The notes: generated from the letters alone by a model not told the origin. A stretch of DNA of 64,000 nucleotides from Bradyrhizobium macuxiense (GCF_007993935.1 NZ_VITY01000004.1:310001-374000); one strand, 5' to 3'. Positions 1-11,852 are shown, counted from the stretch's first letter. Translations and numbers: made by a program.

Positions 1-1121
1 GCGCGGAGAAGGCCGCGGAACTCGGCTTTCGCTCCCAGGTGCACGGTGCGCCGACACTCAATCCTGCCGAGGTGATCGATCGCCGCGCCATGCGCTTCCT
101 TGCCGAAGGTGCTGCCTGGAATCACGTCGCCATGGAGCAGGCGATCCGCGACTCCGGCCTCGAGGAGAACGAAGTCTCCAACATCCGCACCGGCATCATC
201 ATGGGATCCGGCGGACCGTCGACGCGCACCCTGGTGGAAGCCGCCGACATCGCGCGCGCCAAGGGCCCGAAGCGCGTCGGTCCGTTCGCGGTGCCGAAGG
301 GCATGTCGTCGACCGCATCGGCGACGCTCGCGACCTGGTTCAAGATCAAGGGCGTGAACTACTCGATCTCCTCGGCCTGCGCGACGTCGAACCACTGCAT
401 CGGCAATGCCTACGAGACGATCCAGATCGGCAAGCAGGACATCATCTTCGCCGGCGGCTGCGAGGAACTCGACTGGACGCTGTCGGTGCTGTTCGACGCC
501 ATGGGCGCGATGTCCTCGAAATACAACGACACGCCGGCCACCGCCTCGCGTCCCTACGATCTCAATCGCGACGGCTTCGTGATTGCCGGCGGCGCGGGTG
601 TCGTGGTGCTCGAAGAGCTCGAGCATGCCAAGGCGCGCGGCGCGCGCATCTACGCCGAGGTCGTCGGCTACGGCGCGACCTCTGACGGATACGACATGGT
701 CGCGCCGTCGGGTGAGGGCGCCGAGCGCTGCATGCGCATGGCGATGTCGACGGTGAATACGCCGGTCGACTACATCAATCCGCACGCCACCTCGACGCCG
801 GCCGGCGATCCGCCGGAGATCGAGGCGATCCGCAAGGTGTTCGGCACCGGCGACAAGTGTCCGCCGATCTCGGCGACCAAGGCGCTGACCGGCCATTCGC
901 TCGGCGCGACCGGCGTGCAGGAAGCGATCTACTCGCTCTTGATGCTGAACAACGGCTTCGTCTGCGAGAGCGCCCATATCACCGAGCTCGATCCGGTGTT
1001 CGCCGACATGCCGATCGTGCGCAAGCGGATCGACAACGCCAAGCTGACGACCGTGCTGTCGAACTCGTTCGGCTTCGGCGGCACCAACGCGACGCTGGTG
1101 TTCAGGCGGCTTGACGCGTGA
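1..1121 (+). CDS. fabB: 3-oxoacyl-ACP synthase I (FabB), 5' truncated by window edge
   Basis: Beta-ketoacyl-ACP synthase I, the condensing enzyme that elongates acyl-ACP in type II fatty-acid synthesis and is needed for unsaturated chains. The reading frame is open to the left edge (first full codon at base 3), so the N-terminus lies outside the window; the GTG at 39 is internal. The thiolase-fold signature is complete: nucleophile Cys in [10 protein letters not shown], the two active-site His in [11 protein letters not shown] and in [10 protein letters not shown], and the C-terminal glycine-rich loop [10 protein letters not shown]. The stop codon is at 1119-1121. The enoyl reductase gene starts 78 bases downstream on the same strand, so the two probably form one fatty-acid operon, with fabA expected to the left. 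KAS I is preferred over KAS II because of the neighbouring enoyl reductase and the family-typical motifs. Confidence 0.93.
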   Translation, partial: AEKAAELGFRSQVHGAPTLNPAEVIDRRAMRFLAEGAAWNHVAMEQAIRDSGLEENEVSNIRTGIIMGSGGPSTRTLVEAADIARAKGPKRVGPFAVPKGMSSTASATLATWFKIKGVNYSISSACATSNHCIGNAYETIQIGKQDIIFAGGCEELDWTLSVLFDAMGAMSSKYNDTPATASRPYDLNRDGFVIAGGAGVVVLEELEHAKARGARIYAEVVGYGATSDGYDMVAPSGEGAERCMRMAMSTVNTPVDYINPHATSTPAGDPPEIEAIRKVFGTGDKCPPISATKALTGHSLGATGVQEAIYSLLMLNNGFVCESAHITELDPVFADMPIVRKRIDNAKLTTVLSNSFGFGGTNATLVFRRLDA

Positions 1122-1199
1122 TTTCGCCTCTCCTCGCTTGCTGAGGGAGGTCCACAGCAAGCGCATGGGAATATTGCAACGATCCGGAATGGGGTGGGA

Positions 1200-2372
1200 A
1201 TGATTATCGAACCGCGCGTGCGAGGCTTCATCTGCACGACGGCACATCCCGTCGGCTGCGCCACCAATGTCCGCGAGCAGATCGCCTACGTTCTGAAGCA
1301 GGGCCCGGTCGCCGACTGTCCGAAGCGCGTCGCCGTGCTGGGCTGCTCAACGGGCTATGGCCTCGCGAGCCGCATCGTCGCGACCTTCGCCGGTGGCGCC
1401 GATACGATCGGCGTGTCGCTGGAGCGCGAGCCGTCGGAAAAGAGGAGCGCCAGCGCCGGCTGGTACAACAACCGCGCCTTCGAGATCGAGGCCGCGAAGA
1501 TCGGACGCTCGCCGCTCACGCTGGAGGGTGATGCGTTCTCCGACGAGATGAAGAAAGACTTCATCGAGCGGGTGCGCGAGAAATTCGGGCAGCTCGATTT
1601 GCTGGTCTACAGCATGGCCGCGCCGGTCCGCACCGATCCCGACACCGGCAAGACCTATCGCTCGGTCATCAAGCCGCTCGGCGCCCCGGTCGAGATCAAG
1701 ACGCTCGACACCGAGACCGGCGAGGTGTTCCAGACCACCCTTGAGCCTGCGAACGAGGAGCAGACCGCGGCGACCGTCGCTGTGATGGGCGGCGACGACT
1801 GGAAGCGCTGGATCGACCAGCTCGCCGATGCCGGCGTGCTGGCGCCGGGCTTCCGCACGCTCAACTACACCTATATCGGCAGCGAACTGACCTGGCCGAT
1901 CTACTGGAACGGCACGCTCGGTCGCGCCAAGGTCGATCTCGATGCCAAGGCGGAAGCGATCCGCGGACGGCTCGGCGCGGACGCCGCCCGCGTCGTCGCG
2001 CTGAAGGCCGTCGTCACCCAGGCAAGCTCGGCCATTCCGGTGGTGCCACTCTATGGCACGGTGCTGTTCAAGGTGATGAAGCAGCTCGGGCTGCATGAGG
2101 GCTGCATCGAGCAGATCGATCGCCTGTTCCGCACCCGGCTCGGCAAGGACGTCGCGCTCGACGATGCGCAGCGCATCCGGGTCGACGATTGGGAGCTTTC
2201 GCCCGAGGTGCAGACGGAAGTGTCGCGGCGCTGGCCGCTGCTCACCACCGAGACGCTCGGCGAATTGGCGGATCTCGGCGAGTACAAGAGCCAGTTCCTG
2301 CGCCTGTTCGGCTTCGGCATCGACGGCGTCGACTACACGCAGGACGTCGATCCGCGCGTCGTGCCGGGTTAA
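1200..2372 (+). CDS. fabV: Enoyl-ACP reductase of the FabV type
   Basis: NADH-dependent trans-2-enoyl-ACP/CoA reductase, last step of the fatty-acid elongation cycle. The 390-residue protein is full length for FabV and far longer than FabI (about 270). The ATG at 1200 gives the typical FabV N-terminus MIIEPRVRGF; with this start the catalytic pair of the FabV Y-X8-K motif falls at Tyr235 and Lys244 (motif YWNGTLGRAK), the numbering known for FabV. A GTG two codons upstream (1194) is the alternative. The dinucleotide loop is at residues 47-57 (LGCSTGYGLAS), and AGWYN (residues 86-90) is typical of the family. FabV enzymes are known to be largely insensitive to triclosan. It directly follows fabB, the position where a short-chain-dehydrogenase-type FabI would be expected in this group. 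Confidence 0.95.
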   Translation: MIIEPRVRGFICTTAHPVGCATNVREQIAYVLKQGPVADCPKRVAVLGCSTGYGLASRIVATFAGGADTIGVSLEREPSEKRSASAGWYNNRAFEIEAAKIGRSPLTLEGDAFSDEMKKDFIERVREKFGQLDLLVYSMAAPVRTDPDTGKTYRSVIKPLGAPVEIKTLDTETGEVFQTTLEPANEEQTAATVAVMGGDDWKRWIDQLADAGVLAPGFRTLNYTYIGSELTWPIYWNGTLGRAKVDLDAKAEAIRGRLGADAARVVALKAVVTQASSAIPVVPLYGTVLFKVMKQLGLHEGCIEQIDRLFRTRLGKDVALDDAQRIRVDDWELSPEVQTEVSRRWPLLTTETLGELADLGEYKSQFLRLFGFGIDGVDYTQDVDPRVVPG

Positions 2373-2387
2373 GCTGGCCACTGCTTC

Positions 2388-2472
2388 GTAGCCCGGATGA
2401 AGCGCAGCGCAATCCGGGACTTTTCTCCGCGGAGAGACCACCCCGGATTGCGCTTCGCTCCATCCGGGCTAC
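2388..2472. repeat. Palindromic intergenic repeat, family A copy 1
   Basis: Inverted repeat with arms that start GTAGCCCGGATG and end CATCCGGGCTAC around a short spacer; the arms also share the inner CAATCCGGG / CCCGGATTG block. The second copy lies at 46079-46165. It sits between the convergent fabV and glutathione transferase genes, so it may also act as a bidirectional terminator-like hairpin. Confidence 0.85.
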
Positions 2473-2483
2473 GCGAGACTATC

Positions 2484-3080
2484 TCATCCCGCCGCGATCT
2501 TCTCTGCGCGCTGGAACGCAGGCCGTGTCACGCAGCGGTCGATGTAGGCCTCGAATGACGGCCGCGGCGGCACCATCTTGAAGATGCGCACCGCAAAGTT
2601 CAGTCCTGCGCCGATCGCGATGTCGGCGGCGGAGAATTGCTCGCCAAGGATCCACGGGCCCTTCTGCAGCTCGGCATCGAGCACGTCGAACACCTGCGCC
2701 GCGCTGCCCCACGCCGCGGTGCTGGTCGGCACCTCGAGCTTGGTGAAGAGCTGGATCAGCGCCGGCTCGATGCAGCTCGGCGAGAAGAACAGCCATTGCA
2801 GATAGCGGGCGCGCTTCGGGTCGGTCGTGGCCGGCGCGAGCTTGGTCTCGGGATAGCGATCGGCGATATAGGCGCAGATCGCCGCCGCCTCGGCGAGCTG
2901 TGCATCGCCATCGGTCAGCGCCGGCACCTTTCCCATTGGGTTGATCTTGAGGAACTCCGGCGACTTCTGCGCGCCGGTGCTGATGTCGGTCAGCACCCGC
3001 TCATAAGCCAGGCCGGATTCCTCCAGCAGCCAGATGGCGGAGAACGAGCGCGAGCGCGGCGACCAGTACAGCTTGATCAT
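2484..3080 (-). CDS. Glutathione S-transferase family protein
   Basis: Cytosolic glutathione transferase of 198 residues, normal length for the family. The N-terminal thioredoxin-like domain (about residues 1-78) carries INPMGKVPAL with the conserved cis-Pro53 and a Glu64-Ala65 pair where the family binds the glutathione gamma-glutamyl group. The all-helical C-terminal domain follows, including the N-cap region FSAADIAIG near residue 150. The substrate is not evident. Its start codon overlaps the stop of the upstream acetyltransferase gene by four bases (ATGA type), so the two genes are translationally coupled. Confidence 0.88.
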   Translation of the reverse strand: MIKLYWSPRSRSFSAIWLLEESGLAYERVLTDISTGAQKSPEFLKINPMGKVPALTDGDAQLAEAAAICAYIADRYPETKLAPATTDPKRARYLQWLFFSPSCIEPALIQLFTKLEVPTSTAAWGSAAQVFDVLDAELQKGPWILGEQFSAADIAIGAGLNFAVRIFKMVPPRPSFEAYIDRCVTRPAFQRAEKIAAG

Positions 3081-3553
3081 GGGTTAACCTCCGACGTGTG
3101 GTTTGCTCTCTTCCACCGGTAGTGCTTCATCGTGAAGCCGGTCACCGGACTGAGGGATTCCTTCTCGAACCCAAATCCTTCGCGCTCGTACCAGCGCCAG
3201 GCCTTGTCATTCTCGCGGACGCATTTCAGCCAGATCTCGTCAGGCATTTGCCGGCGCGTGAAGGCGAGCAGATGGCGTCCGAGGCTACGGCCCTGATGGC
3301 TTGGCGCGACCATCAGCTGGTCGAGCAGCAAGGTCGGCAGATGCAGCGCCAGCATGGCGGCGATGGTGCCGTGATCGTCGGCGACGAACAGGCTCCAGCC
3401 GCCGGCGATCTCGCGCGGCGGGCGGGCGCGCAGATCGTTCAACAGGCTCTCGCTTGCCTGTGAGAGCCCGGTCGAGACCCAGCTCTCCATCCAGACGCGC
3501 GCGATCACGTCATGTTCGTCGGGGCGGCCACGGCGGATGGTCGGCAGCGTCAT
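3077..3553 (-). CDS. GNAT family N-acetyltransferase
   Basis: Protein of 158 residues with a GNAT fold: a beta strand followed by the acetyl-CoA pyrophosphate loop in VAPSHQGRSLGRHLL (about residues 83-97, the R/Q-x-x-G-x-A/G equivalent) and the C-terminal NDKAWRWYEREGF motif common to small-molecule or protein acetyltransferases. The acceptor cannot be predicted. The gene overlaps the glutathione transferase gene downstream by four bases, so the pair is likely one transcript. The start is an ATG at 3553. Confidence 0.85.
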   Translation of the reverse strand: MTLPTIRRGRPDEHDVIARVWMESWVSTGLSQASESLLNDLRARPPREIAGGWSLFVADDHGTIAAMLALHLPTLLLDQLMVAPSHQGRSLGRHLLAFTRRQMPDEIWLKCVRENDKAWRWYEREGFGFEKESLSPVTGFTMKHYRWKRANHTSEVNP

Positions 3554-3611
3554 CGGCGATCCCTATGGCGCTCGACACCGGCAGCGCGACGCCGTGGACG
3601 TAAGGGTGAAA

Positions 3612-3634
3612 GCCCCGCGGAGCGATCGCGGGGC
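3612..3634 (-). terminator. Possible intrinsic terminator after the superoxide dismutase gene
   Basis: Perfect 8-bp stem GCCCCGCG / CGCGGGGC with a 7-base loop, 45 bases beyond the stop codon of the minus-strand dismutase gene. On the minus strand the stem is followed by TTTCACCCTTAC, a poor U-tract, so termination efficiency is uncertain. Confidence 0.45.
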
Positions 3635-3678
3635 GCTCGAACGTAACGCAGTTCCTGGCGAGCGGCGAGCCTAGCGGC

Positions 3679-4413
3679 TCACACGCCGAGCGTGCCGGCC
3701 TTGGCGGCCGCATAGCGCTCGGCCACGGCCTTCCAGTTCACTGTGTTCCACCACGCCTTGAGGTAGTCGGGCCGGCGGTTCTGGTAGGTCAGGTAATAGG
3801 CGTGCTCCCAGACGTCGTTGCCGAGCAGCGCACGCTTGCCGTCCATGATCGGATTGTCCTGGTTCGGCCGCGTTTCGATCGCGAGCTTGCCGTCCTTGGT
3901 TACGGTGACGAACACCCAGCCGGAGCCGAACACGCGTCCGCCGGCGGCATTGAAGTCGGTCTGAAGTTTCTCCATGCCGCCGAGGTCGCGGTCAACAGCG
4001 GCGAGCACCTCGCCGTCGGGCTTGCCGCCGTTCGGACCCATGATCTGCCAGAACATCGTGTGGTTGGCGTGGCCGCCCATGTTGTTGCGCACGCCGGTGC
4101 GGATCGCCTCCGGCACGTTGCCGAGATTGGCGAGCACCTCGACGACCGGCTTCTCGGCGATCTGCGGATTGTCCTTGGCGAAATTATTGAGGTTGCTGAC
4201 ATAGGCCTGGTGATGCCGGTCGTGATGGATCTCCATCGTCTTGGCATCGATATGCGGCTCCAGCGCATTGGCGGGATAGGCCAGCGGATCCATCTTGAAC
4301 GGTCCGCCCGGCGCCGGCGTCGCGGCCTGCGCGAATGCGGCGCGTGACGAGGCGGCGGCTGCGGCGAGGCCGCTTGCTGCGATGATCAAGTGGCGTCGGG
4401 ACATCAAGGACAT
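3679..4413 (-). CDS. Tat-exported Fe/Mn superoxide dismutase
   Basis: Superoxide dismutase converting superoxide to hydrogen peroxide and oxygen, predicted periplasmic. The ATG at 4413 has GGAGAA upstream and gives 244 residues starting with a twin-arginine signal: S-R-R at residues 5-7, a hydrophobic stretch to residue 25 and a likely AFA|QA cleavage after residue 28. The metal ligands are all present: His63, His118, Asp200 and His204 (motifs EIHHDRHH, GGHANHTMFW, DVWEHAYY). NQDNPIM (residues 184-190) resembles the Mn-type signature more than the Fe type, but metal use cannot be settled from sequence. The twin-arginine route would fit export after cofactor loading in the cytoplasm. It stands alone between the acetyltransferase and pnp. 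Confidence 0.93.
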   Translation of the reverse strand: MSLMSRRHLIIAASGLAAAAASSRAAFAQAATPAPGGPFKMDPLAYPANALEPHIDAKTMEIHHDRHHQAYVSNLNNFAKDNPQIAEKPVVEVLANLGNVPEAIRTGVRNNMGGHANHTMFWQIMGPNGGKPDGEVLAAVDRDLGGMEKLQTDFNAAGGRVFGSGWVFVTVTKDGKLAIETRPNQDNPIMDGKRALLGNDVWEHAYYLTYQNRRPDYLKAWWNTVNWKAVAERYAAAKAGTLGV

Positions 4414-4551
4414 CGTCGTTCTCCATGCTGGAAAGTGTCCTGATGTTAGGCGCAAGTTGTGAACGGGTTCCAACAGAGCCGGTCACAATGTCGGGTCAAA
4501 ATCGCGCGCGCGGATAAGCGGGGATTGATTTGCGGCTCCTGCGACAAACTA

Positions 4552-4579
4552 AAAAGGGCGGCCACAGGGCCGCCCTTTT
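4552..4579 (-). terminator. Intrinsic terminator of pnp
   Basis: Perfect 12-bp stem AAAAGGGCGGCC / GGCCGCCCTTTT with a 4-base loop, 24 bases past the pnp stop. Read on the minus strand it continues into TTTTTAG, giving a classic GC-rich hairpin plus U-tract at the end of the rimP-pnp block. Confidence 0.85.
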
Positions 4580-4602
4580 CGCAACAATCGATTTGCCTTG
4601 GC

Positions 4603-6759
<2,157 letters not shown>

Positions 6760-6960
6760 TTCGGTTTCTTTCATGGTTTCACGAAAGCACGGCGCCCTGA
6801 AACACAAAGACCATGCCAAGACGGCGAGACACTGACGCGCTGCTGCGGTCAGCATCCGGCGATCCTGCCATGGTCCCTGGATTTCGGATGGCGTCCATCC
6901 TTTCGGTCATCTGGGCATCTTGCCCGGTCCAGCGGCCGGATTGCTGCTGGACGCTAGTTG

Positions 6961-7011
6961 GCATGGCGCGACTGCCATGCTGCGCATGATCATCTTTCGA
7001 CAATTCGAAAG
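6961..7011 (-). promoter_or_regulatory. Two adjacent hairpins in the pnp leader
   Basis: Two small perfect stems lie in the 280-base leader of pnp: GCATGGC/GCCATGC at 6961-6980 and CTTTCGA/TCGAAAG at 6994-7011 with a 4-base loop. In E. coli a double-stranded pnp leader cut by RNase III mediates PNPase autoregulation; whether these stems play that part here is inference. The rest of the gap 6760-7072 shows no ORF and no clear sigma-70 promoter. Confidence 0.4.
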
Positions 7012-7038
7012 CCCGGGTTCACGGACGACCATGCGAAA

Positions 7039-7062
7039 ACGCGCGCGAACCTTCGCGCGCGT
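7039..7062 (-). terminator. Intrinsic terminator after rpsO
   Basis: Perfect 11-bp stem ACGCGCGCGAA / TTCGCGCGCGT with a 2-base centre (the top pairs must open to make a loop), starting 11 bases after the rpsO stop. On the minus strand it runs into TTTTC. It separates rpsO from pnp, so only part of the transcripts are expected to reach pnp. Confidence 0.75.
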
Positions 7063-7072
7063 GCTTCTCAAA

Positions 7073-7342
7073 TCAACGACGGATGTTGTGCTTTTCGAGC
7101 AGCGCCTTGTAGCGCGCCTCGTCCTTGCGCTTGATGTAGTCAAGCAGGGAGCGACGCGTCGACACGAGCTTCAGGAGGCCGCGGCGTGAATGGTTGTCCT
7201 TCACGTGGCTCTTGAAGTGCTCGGTGAGGTTATTGATGCGTTCCGACAGGATCGCGACCTGAACCTCGGGCGAGCCGGTGTCGCCGGCTTTGGTGGCATT
7301 CGTCTTGATGACTTCCGCTTTGCGCTCTGCGGTAATCGACAT
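7073..7342 (-). CDS. rpsO: 30S ribosomal protein S15
   Basis: Primary-binding small-subunit protein that contacts 16S rRNA helices 20-22. It is 89 residues, the standard length, with the conserved [29 protein letters not shown] and [12 protein letters not shown] segments. Its start lies two bases after the truB stop, so it is co-transcribed with truB. A strong hairpin plus U-tract follows the stop. S15 represses its own translation in several bacteria; no specific leader structure was identified because there is almost no gap upstream. Confidence 0.98.
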   Translation of the reverse strand: MSITAERKAEVIKTNATKAGDTGSPEVQVAILSERINNLTEHFKSHVKDNHSRRGLLKLVSTRRSLLDYIKRKDEARYKALLEKHNIRR

Positions 7343-7344
7343 CG

Positions 7345-8445
7345 TCAGTTACTTTCATTGTTGCGAGCCGGACCGGCAGTCAGTCCGTTCAGGTTGAACA
7401 CGCGCTTGGGGATGAGTTCGCCATTGCCAATTTCAGCAAGCGCGAGAAGCCGGCCTGCCACCGTGACATAGACTGTGCCGCTAGTATTGGGCGCATCCCG
7501 TCCGCGCAACAAAACGGCCTGGCCCCTGTGGAGCCTTGCCGCATCAGCCCGTGTGACGGCCAGTGCCGGGATGTCGTCCAGCGCGGTCTCAACGGGCAAA
7601 AGCGCGTCGGCGAGGCTGCCCTCGCCAGACGCGGCTCTATTGCATAAAGCCTCCAACTGTTCCAGCGGAATCATGTCCGCTTCCGTAAACGGACCGACCA
7701 GGGTCCGCCGCAGGGCGCAGATATGGCCGAAACAGCCCAGAATCCGGCCCATATCGCGGGCCAGGGCCCGAACATAGGTTCCCTTGCCGCATTCGGCCTC
7801 AAACACGGATTGTCCGTTATCTCCATGTTCCACAAGGGTTAATTCGTGAATTTCGACCGGGCGGGGCTTCAGTTCCACTGTCTCGCCGTCGCGCGCCAGA
7901 TCGTAGGCCCGCTCGCCCTGCACCTTGATGGCCGAATATTGCGGCGGGATCTGCTCGATCACGCCGGTGAAGCGCGGCAGCAGCTCGCGGATCGAATCGG
8001 CGGTCGGCCGGTTTTCACTGGTCCGGACCGGCCGCCCCTCGGTGTCGTCGGTGTCGCGCTCCTCGCCCCAGCACACCGTGAAGCGGTAACGCTTGCGGCC
8101 GTCCATCACGAACGGCACCGTCTTGGTGGCCTCGCCGAGCGCGATCGGAAGCCCGCCGGAGGCGAGCGGATCGAGGGTGCCGGCATGGCCGGCGCGCTTG
8201 GCCTGGAACAGGCGCTTGAGCACGGCAACCGCCTGTGTCGAGGTCATGCCGATCGGCTTGTCGAGCACCACCCAGCCATGGACATCGCGCTTGTCGCGGC
8301 GCGGCTGCTGGTTCTGCTTGCCCTGCCTCTGGCGCGGGTCGTTGTGGCTGCGGCGCGCATCGTCGCTGCGCTGCCCGGCAAAGGCATCCCGCTCAGCGTC
8401 GCGCGCGTCGGTATCCTTCGCGTCGATCACGCTGTTGGTCGTCAT
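7345..8445 (-). CDS. truB: tRNA pseudouridine(55) synthase
   Basis: Makes pseudouridine 55 in the T-arm of tRNAs. The catalytic Asp is in [12 protein letters not shown] (Asp92 with the start used); the family motifs [16 protein letters not shown] and [10 protein letters not shown] follow. A hydrophilic, Arg/Gln/Asp-rich N-terminal extension of about 50 residues precedes the catalytic domain, and a PUA-like region ends the protein. Two in-frame ATGs compete: 8454 overlaps the rbfA stop (ATGA) but abuts the GAGGA ribosome site with no spacing, whereas 8445 sits nine bases from it and is preferred. Co-transcribed with rbfA upstream and rpsO downstream. Confidence 0.95.
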   Translation of the reverse strand: MTTNSVIDAKDTDARDAERDAFAGQRSDDARRSHNDPRQRQGKQNQQPRRDKRDVHGWVVLDKPIGMTSTQAVAVLKRLFQAKRAGHAGTLDPLASGGLPIALGEATKTVPFVMDGRKRYRFTVCWGEERDTDDTEGRPVRTSENRPTADSIRELLPRFTGVIEQIPPQYSAIKVQGERAYDLARDGETVELKPRPVEIHELTLVEHGDNGQSVFEAECGKGTYVRALARDMGRILGCFGHICALRRTLVGPFTEADMIPLEQLEALCNRAASGEGSLADALLPVETALDDIPALAVTRADAARLHRGQAVLLRGRDAPNTSGTVYVTVAGRLLALAEIGNGELIPKRVFNLNGLTAGPARNNESN

Positions 8446-8450
8446 CACAA

Positions 8451-8864
8451 TCATTCCTCGTCGTCCGAATCGGGTGCAAGGTCGCGCTGCACCGCAGGTG
8501 TCCGCAGTAGTTTTTCGATGCGCTCCGCCTCGTCGAACCGCTCGTCGACGCGGAAGCGAATGTCGGGTGCAAATTTCAGATTGACGCGATGCGCGATCTC
8601 ACCGCGAAGGAACTTCTTGTTGCGCTCGAGCGCAGATATCACCGTGTCGGTGTCGCGGCCGCCGAGCGGCATCACGTAGATCGTCGCGAGCTTCAGGTCC
8701 GGCGACATACGCACCTCGGGCACGGTGATGATGTGGCCTTCGAGATCGGGATCGTGGACCTCACCCTGTGACAGAATCTCGGCAACCGCATGGCGAACCG
8801 TTTCGCCGACCCGCAGCTGACGTTGTGAGCCGCCGGGGCTGGAACTCTTCTTTTGACGGGGCAT
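8451..8864 (-). CDS. rbfA: 30S ribosome-binding factor A
   Basis: Assembly factor that binds pre-30S subunits and helps mature the 16S rRNA 5' end; also involved in cold adaptation. 137 residues, normal for the alphaproteobacterial form, with a single KH-type II domain ([17 protein letters not shown], then the helix containing [19 protein letters not shown]). The start at 8864 has GAAGG upstream. The acidic C-terminal tail (PDSDDEE) is usual for the group. The stop overlaps the first possible truB start by four bases. A 174-base gap separates it from infB. Confidence 0.96.
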   Translation of the reverse strand: MPRQKKSSSPGGSQRQLRVGETVRHAVAEILSQGEVHDPDLEGHIITVPEVRMSPDLKLATIYVMPLGGRDTDTVISALERNKKFLRGEIAHRVNLKFAPDIRFRVDERFDEAERIEKLLRTPAVQRDLAPDSDDEE

Positions 8865-9038
8865 GACCTTCTTCCAAAACCGTCGCGCCCGCAGGCCGTG
8901 GCCGCGGGCATCAATGTCCTAGCTTTGCTTTCAATCGGGCAATGCGCGGGTGGCCGGACCAAAGTCCGGCCACGCCGTCGCATTTTCAATCAAATGGACC
9001 CAACGCTTAGTAAGATCTGCGCTTCGTAAGATTTGGAC

Positions 9039-11744
9039 TTACAGAGAGCGCTGGATCGTCTCGATGCGGTAACACTCGATCACGTCGCCGACGCGCATGT
9101 CGCCGTAGTTCTCGAAGGCCATGCCGCATTCCTGGCCGGACTGCACTTCCTTCACTTCATCCTTGAAGCGCTTCAGCGTCGACAGCTTGCCTTCGTGCAC
9201 CACGACGTTGTCGCGGATCAGGCGAACGTTGGCGCCGCGTTCCACGGTGCCGTCGGTGACGCGGCAGCCCGCGACCTTGCCGACCTTGGAAATGTTGAAC
9301 ACTTCCAGGATCTGCGCGTTGCCCAGCATGGTTTCGCGCAGCGTGGGCGCGAGCAGGCCGGACATCGCCTTTTTGATGTCATCCACGAGGTCGTAGATGA
9401 TGTTGTAGTAGCGGATCTCGATGCCGTTGCGCTTGGCCGCGGCCGCCGCTTCCTTGTTGGCGCGGACCGAGAAGCCGATGATCGCGGCGTTGAAGCCTTC
9501 CGCCAGCGTGACGTCGGACTCCGAGATGCCGCCGACGCCGGCATGCAGGATGCGGGCGGCGACTTCGTCGGTGCCGAGCTTCTCGAGCGAGCCCAGGATC
9601 GCTTCCAGCGAGCCCTGCACGTCGGCCTTGACGATCAGCGGGAACTCCTTGCGGCCCGCGGTCTTGAGCTGCGACATCATCTGCTCGAGCGAGCCGCGCA
9701 TGCCGGAGATCGAGGCAGCCGCGTTCTCGCGCTTCTGGTGCGCGCGGTAGCTCGTGACCTGGCGGGCGCGGGCTTCGTTCTCGACGACGGCGAGACGGTC
9801 GCCGGCTTCCGGCGGACCGTTGAAGCCGAGCACCTCGACCGGCACGGACGGACCGGCCTCTTCGAGATTCTCGCCCTGGTCGGAGATCAGTGCGCGGACG
9901 CGGCCCATCTCGGCGCCGGCCACGATGATGTCGCCGACGCGCAGCGTGCCGCGCTGCACCAACACGGTCGCGACCGGGCCGCGGCCGCGATCGAGCTTGG
10001 CTTCGATCACGGTGCCTTCCGCCGGACGCTCCGAATTGGTCTTCAGGTCGAGGATTTCGGCCTGCAGCGCGATCATCTCGAGCAGCTTGTCGAGATTGGT
10101 CTTGTTTTTCGCCGAGACTTCGACGTCGACGACGTCGCCGCCGAGCGATTCGACCTGCACCTCGTACTGCAGCAATTCGGTGCGCACGCGCTCCGGCCGC
10201 GCATCGGGCTTGTCGATCTTGTTGATCGCCACGATCATCGGCACCTTGGCCGCCTTGGCGTGGTTGATCGCTTCGATCGTCTGCGGCATCACGCCGTCAT
10301 CGGCCGCGACCACCAGCACGACGATGTCGGTGACCTTGGCGCCGCGGGCGCGCATCGCGGTGAACGCGGCGTGGCCGGGCGTGTCGATGAAGGTGATCTT
10401 GGTGCCGCTCTCGGGCGACAGCACCTGGTAGGCGCCAATATGCTGGGTGATGCCGCCGGCTTCGCCCGACACCACGTTGGCATGGCGCAACGCGTCGAGC
10501 AGCGAGGTCTTGCCGTGGTCGACGTGACCCATGACGGTGACCACGGGCGAGCGCGGCTCGGTATCGGTGGAATTGTCGACGACGTCGAACAGGCCCTCTT
10601 CGACGTCGGACGCGGCGACGCGCTTGACGCTGTGGCCGAGCTCTTCGGCGATCAGCTGCGCGGTGTCGGCATCGATCACGTCGGTGATCTTGTGCATCGC
10701 GCCCTGCTTCATCAGCATGCGGATGACGTCGACCGCGCGCTCCGACATGCGGTTCGCGAGTTCCTGGATCGTGATCGCTTCCGGGATGGTGACTTCGCGG
10801 ATCAGCTTTTCCTTGGGTTCGTTCGACGCGTGCCCCTTCAGGCGCTGGGTGCGGCGGCGGAACGAGGCGATCGAGCGCTCGCGTACGTCATCGGCGTTGA
10901 GCGCCGTGGTCAGAGTGAGGCGGCCGCGCTCCTTCTGCGGACCGGGCTTGTGGGTGGTCTTCGGGGCCGCGGCGGGGCGCACGGCGCCGCCGGGGCGCCG
11001 CACCAGGCGCGGACCCTCGTCTTCGTCCGGCCCGGCCGCAACCGCCGCCGGCCTCGGCGCAGAGGTCGGTGTGCGCGCGGTGGTCGTGGTCGCCGGGCGT
11101 GCCGCGGGAGCGCGGGCGGCCGGAGCAGATGCAGCTGCGGCCGGCTTGGCCGGTGCAGCGGCGGCCGGCGCCGCGCCAGGCTTGGCCTCACCTTCGCCGA
11201 ACCGGCGCTTGGCCTCGACCTCGGCCTTGCGCTTGGCCTCTTCCTCGTGGCGATGGCGCTCCTCTTCCGCCTTGCGGCGGGTTTCAGCGGCCTCGCGCTC
11301 TGCCTTCTCGGCAGCCTCGCGGACGGCACGGCGCTTGGCTTCCTCTTCGGCCTGGCGGCGCTCCTCGATGTCGCGCTGACGGGCGTCGGCAAGCGCGTTG
11401 GCGCGCGCCGAACGCTCATCCTCGGTCAGGGTCGGCAGCACCACGCCGGAGCGGGTGTTACGCTGCGGCTGGCCCGACGACGGAGCTCCGGGGCGGCCGA
11501 GCGGCGGCCTTGCGGCCGGCGGCGGCGGGGCGGCGGGCTTTGCAACCACGGGCTCCGGCGCATGCGCCTCGCCGGGACCATCGCCACCGACGCGGCGCTT
11601 GCCGCGCTTCTCGACCACGACCTGCTTGGTCCGGCCGTGGCTGAAGCTCTGGCGCACGGTGCCCGTCTCGACGCGCGGCTTCAGCGACAACGTCTTGCTC
11701 GGGACACTCAAAGTCTTGTCGCCAGGGGTCTTGGTATCAACCAT
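9039..11744 (-). CDS. infB: Translation initiation factor IF-2
   Basis: GTPase that places initiator fMet-tRNA in the P site and promotes subunit joining. 901 residues. The first 280 or so form a charged, low-complexity region: an Arg/Glu/Ala-rich coiled-coil-like stretch (about 108-185) followed by Ala/Pro-rich sequence. Then comes the IF2_N helical domain (about 315-365), and the G domain with G1 GHVDHGKT at 406-413, DTPGHAAF and NKID. The C-terminal beta-barrel and fMet-binding domains follow, including [12 protein letters not shown]. The ATG at 11744 has TAGGA eight bases upstream. Central member of the rimP-nusA-ylxR-infB block. Confidence 0.98.
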   Translation of the reverse strand: MVDTKTPGDKTLSVPSKTLSLKPRVETGTVRQSFSHGRTKQVVVEKRGKRRVGGDGPGEAHAPEPVVAKPAAPPPPAARPPLGRPGAPSSGQPQRNTRSGVVLPTLTEDERSARANALADARQRDIEERRQAEEEAKRRAVREAAEKAEREAAETRRKAEEERHRHEEEAKRKAEVEAKRRFGEGEAKPGAAPAAAAPAKPAAAASAPAARAPAARPATTTTARTPTSAPRPAAVAAGPDEDEGPRLVRRPGGAVRPAAAPKTTHKPGPQKERGRLTLTTALNADDVRERSIASFRRRTQRLKGHASNEPKEKLIREVTIPEAITIQELANRMSERAVDVIRMLMKQGAMHKITDVIDADTAQLIAEELGHSVKRVAASDVEEGLFDVVDNSTDTEPRSPVVTVMGHVDHGKTSLLDALRHANVVSGEAGGITQHIGAYQVLSPESGTKITFIDTPGHAAFTAMRARGAKVTDIVVLVVAADDGVMPQTIEAINHAKAAKVPMIVAINKIDKPDARPERVRTELLQYEVQVESLGGDVVDVEVSAKNKTNLDKLLEMIALQAEILDLKTNSERPAEGTVIEAKLDRGRGPVATVLVQRGTLRVGDIIVAGAEMGRVRALISDQGENLEEAGPSVPVEVLGFNGPPEAGDRLAVVENEARARQVTSYRAHQKRENAAASISGMRGSLEQMMSQLKTAGRKEFPLIVKADVQGSLEAILGSLEKLGTDEVAARILHAGVGGISESDVTLAEGFNAAIIGFSVRANKEAAAAAKRNGIEIRYYNIIYDLVDDIKKAMSGLLAPTLRETMLGNAQILEVFNISKVGKVAGCRVTDGTVERGANVRLIRDNVVVHEGKLSTLKRFKDEVKEVQSGQECGMAFENYGDMRVGDVIECYRIETIQRSL

Positions 11745-11852
11745 TCAGCAGTCCTAATCTCGTTTCGCTGTGCGTTTGCCGCACAAATCGTTCAACCTGT
11801 CGTCGTTTGCTGAGCATGATCCGGTCGGAAAGACGGCGTCCGCCTTCCTGGA

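Noticed and set aside
8950..8973. 9-bp hairpin GTGGCCGGA/TCCGGCCAC between infB and rbfA
   Set aside because: No U-tract follows on the minus strand, so it is not called a terminator; it may be a processing structure but nothing supports that.
9033..11813. A 926-residue plus-strand open frame opposite infB
   Set aside because: It mirrors infB exactly, a common artefact of high GC with strong third-position bias; the minus strand encodes a complete IF-2.
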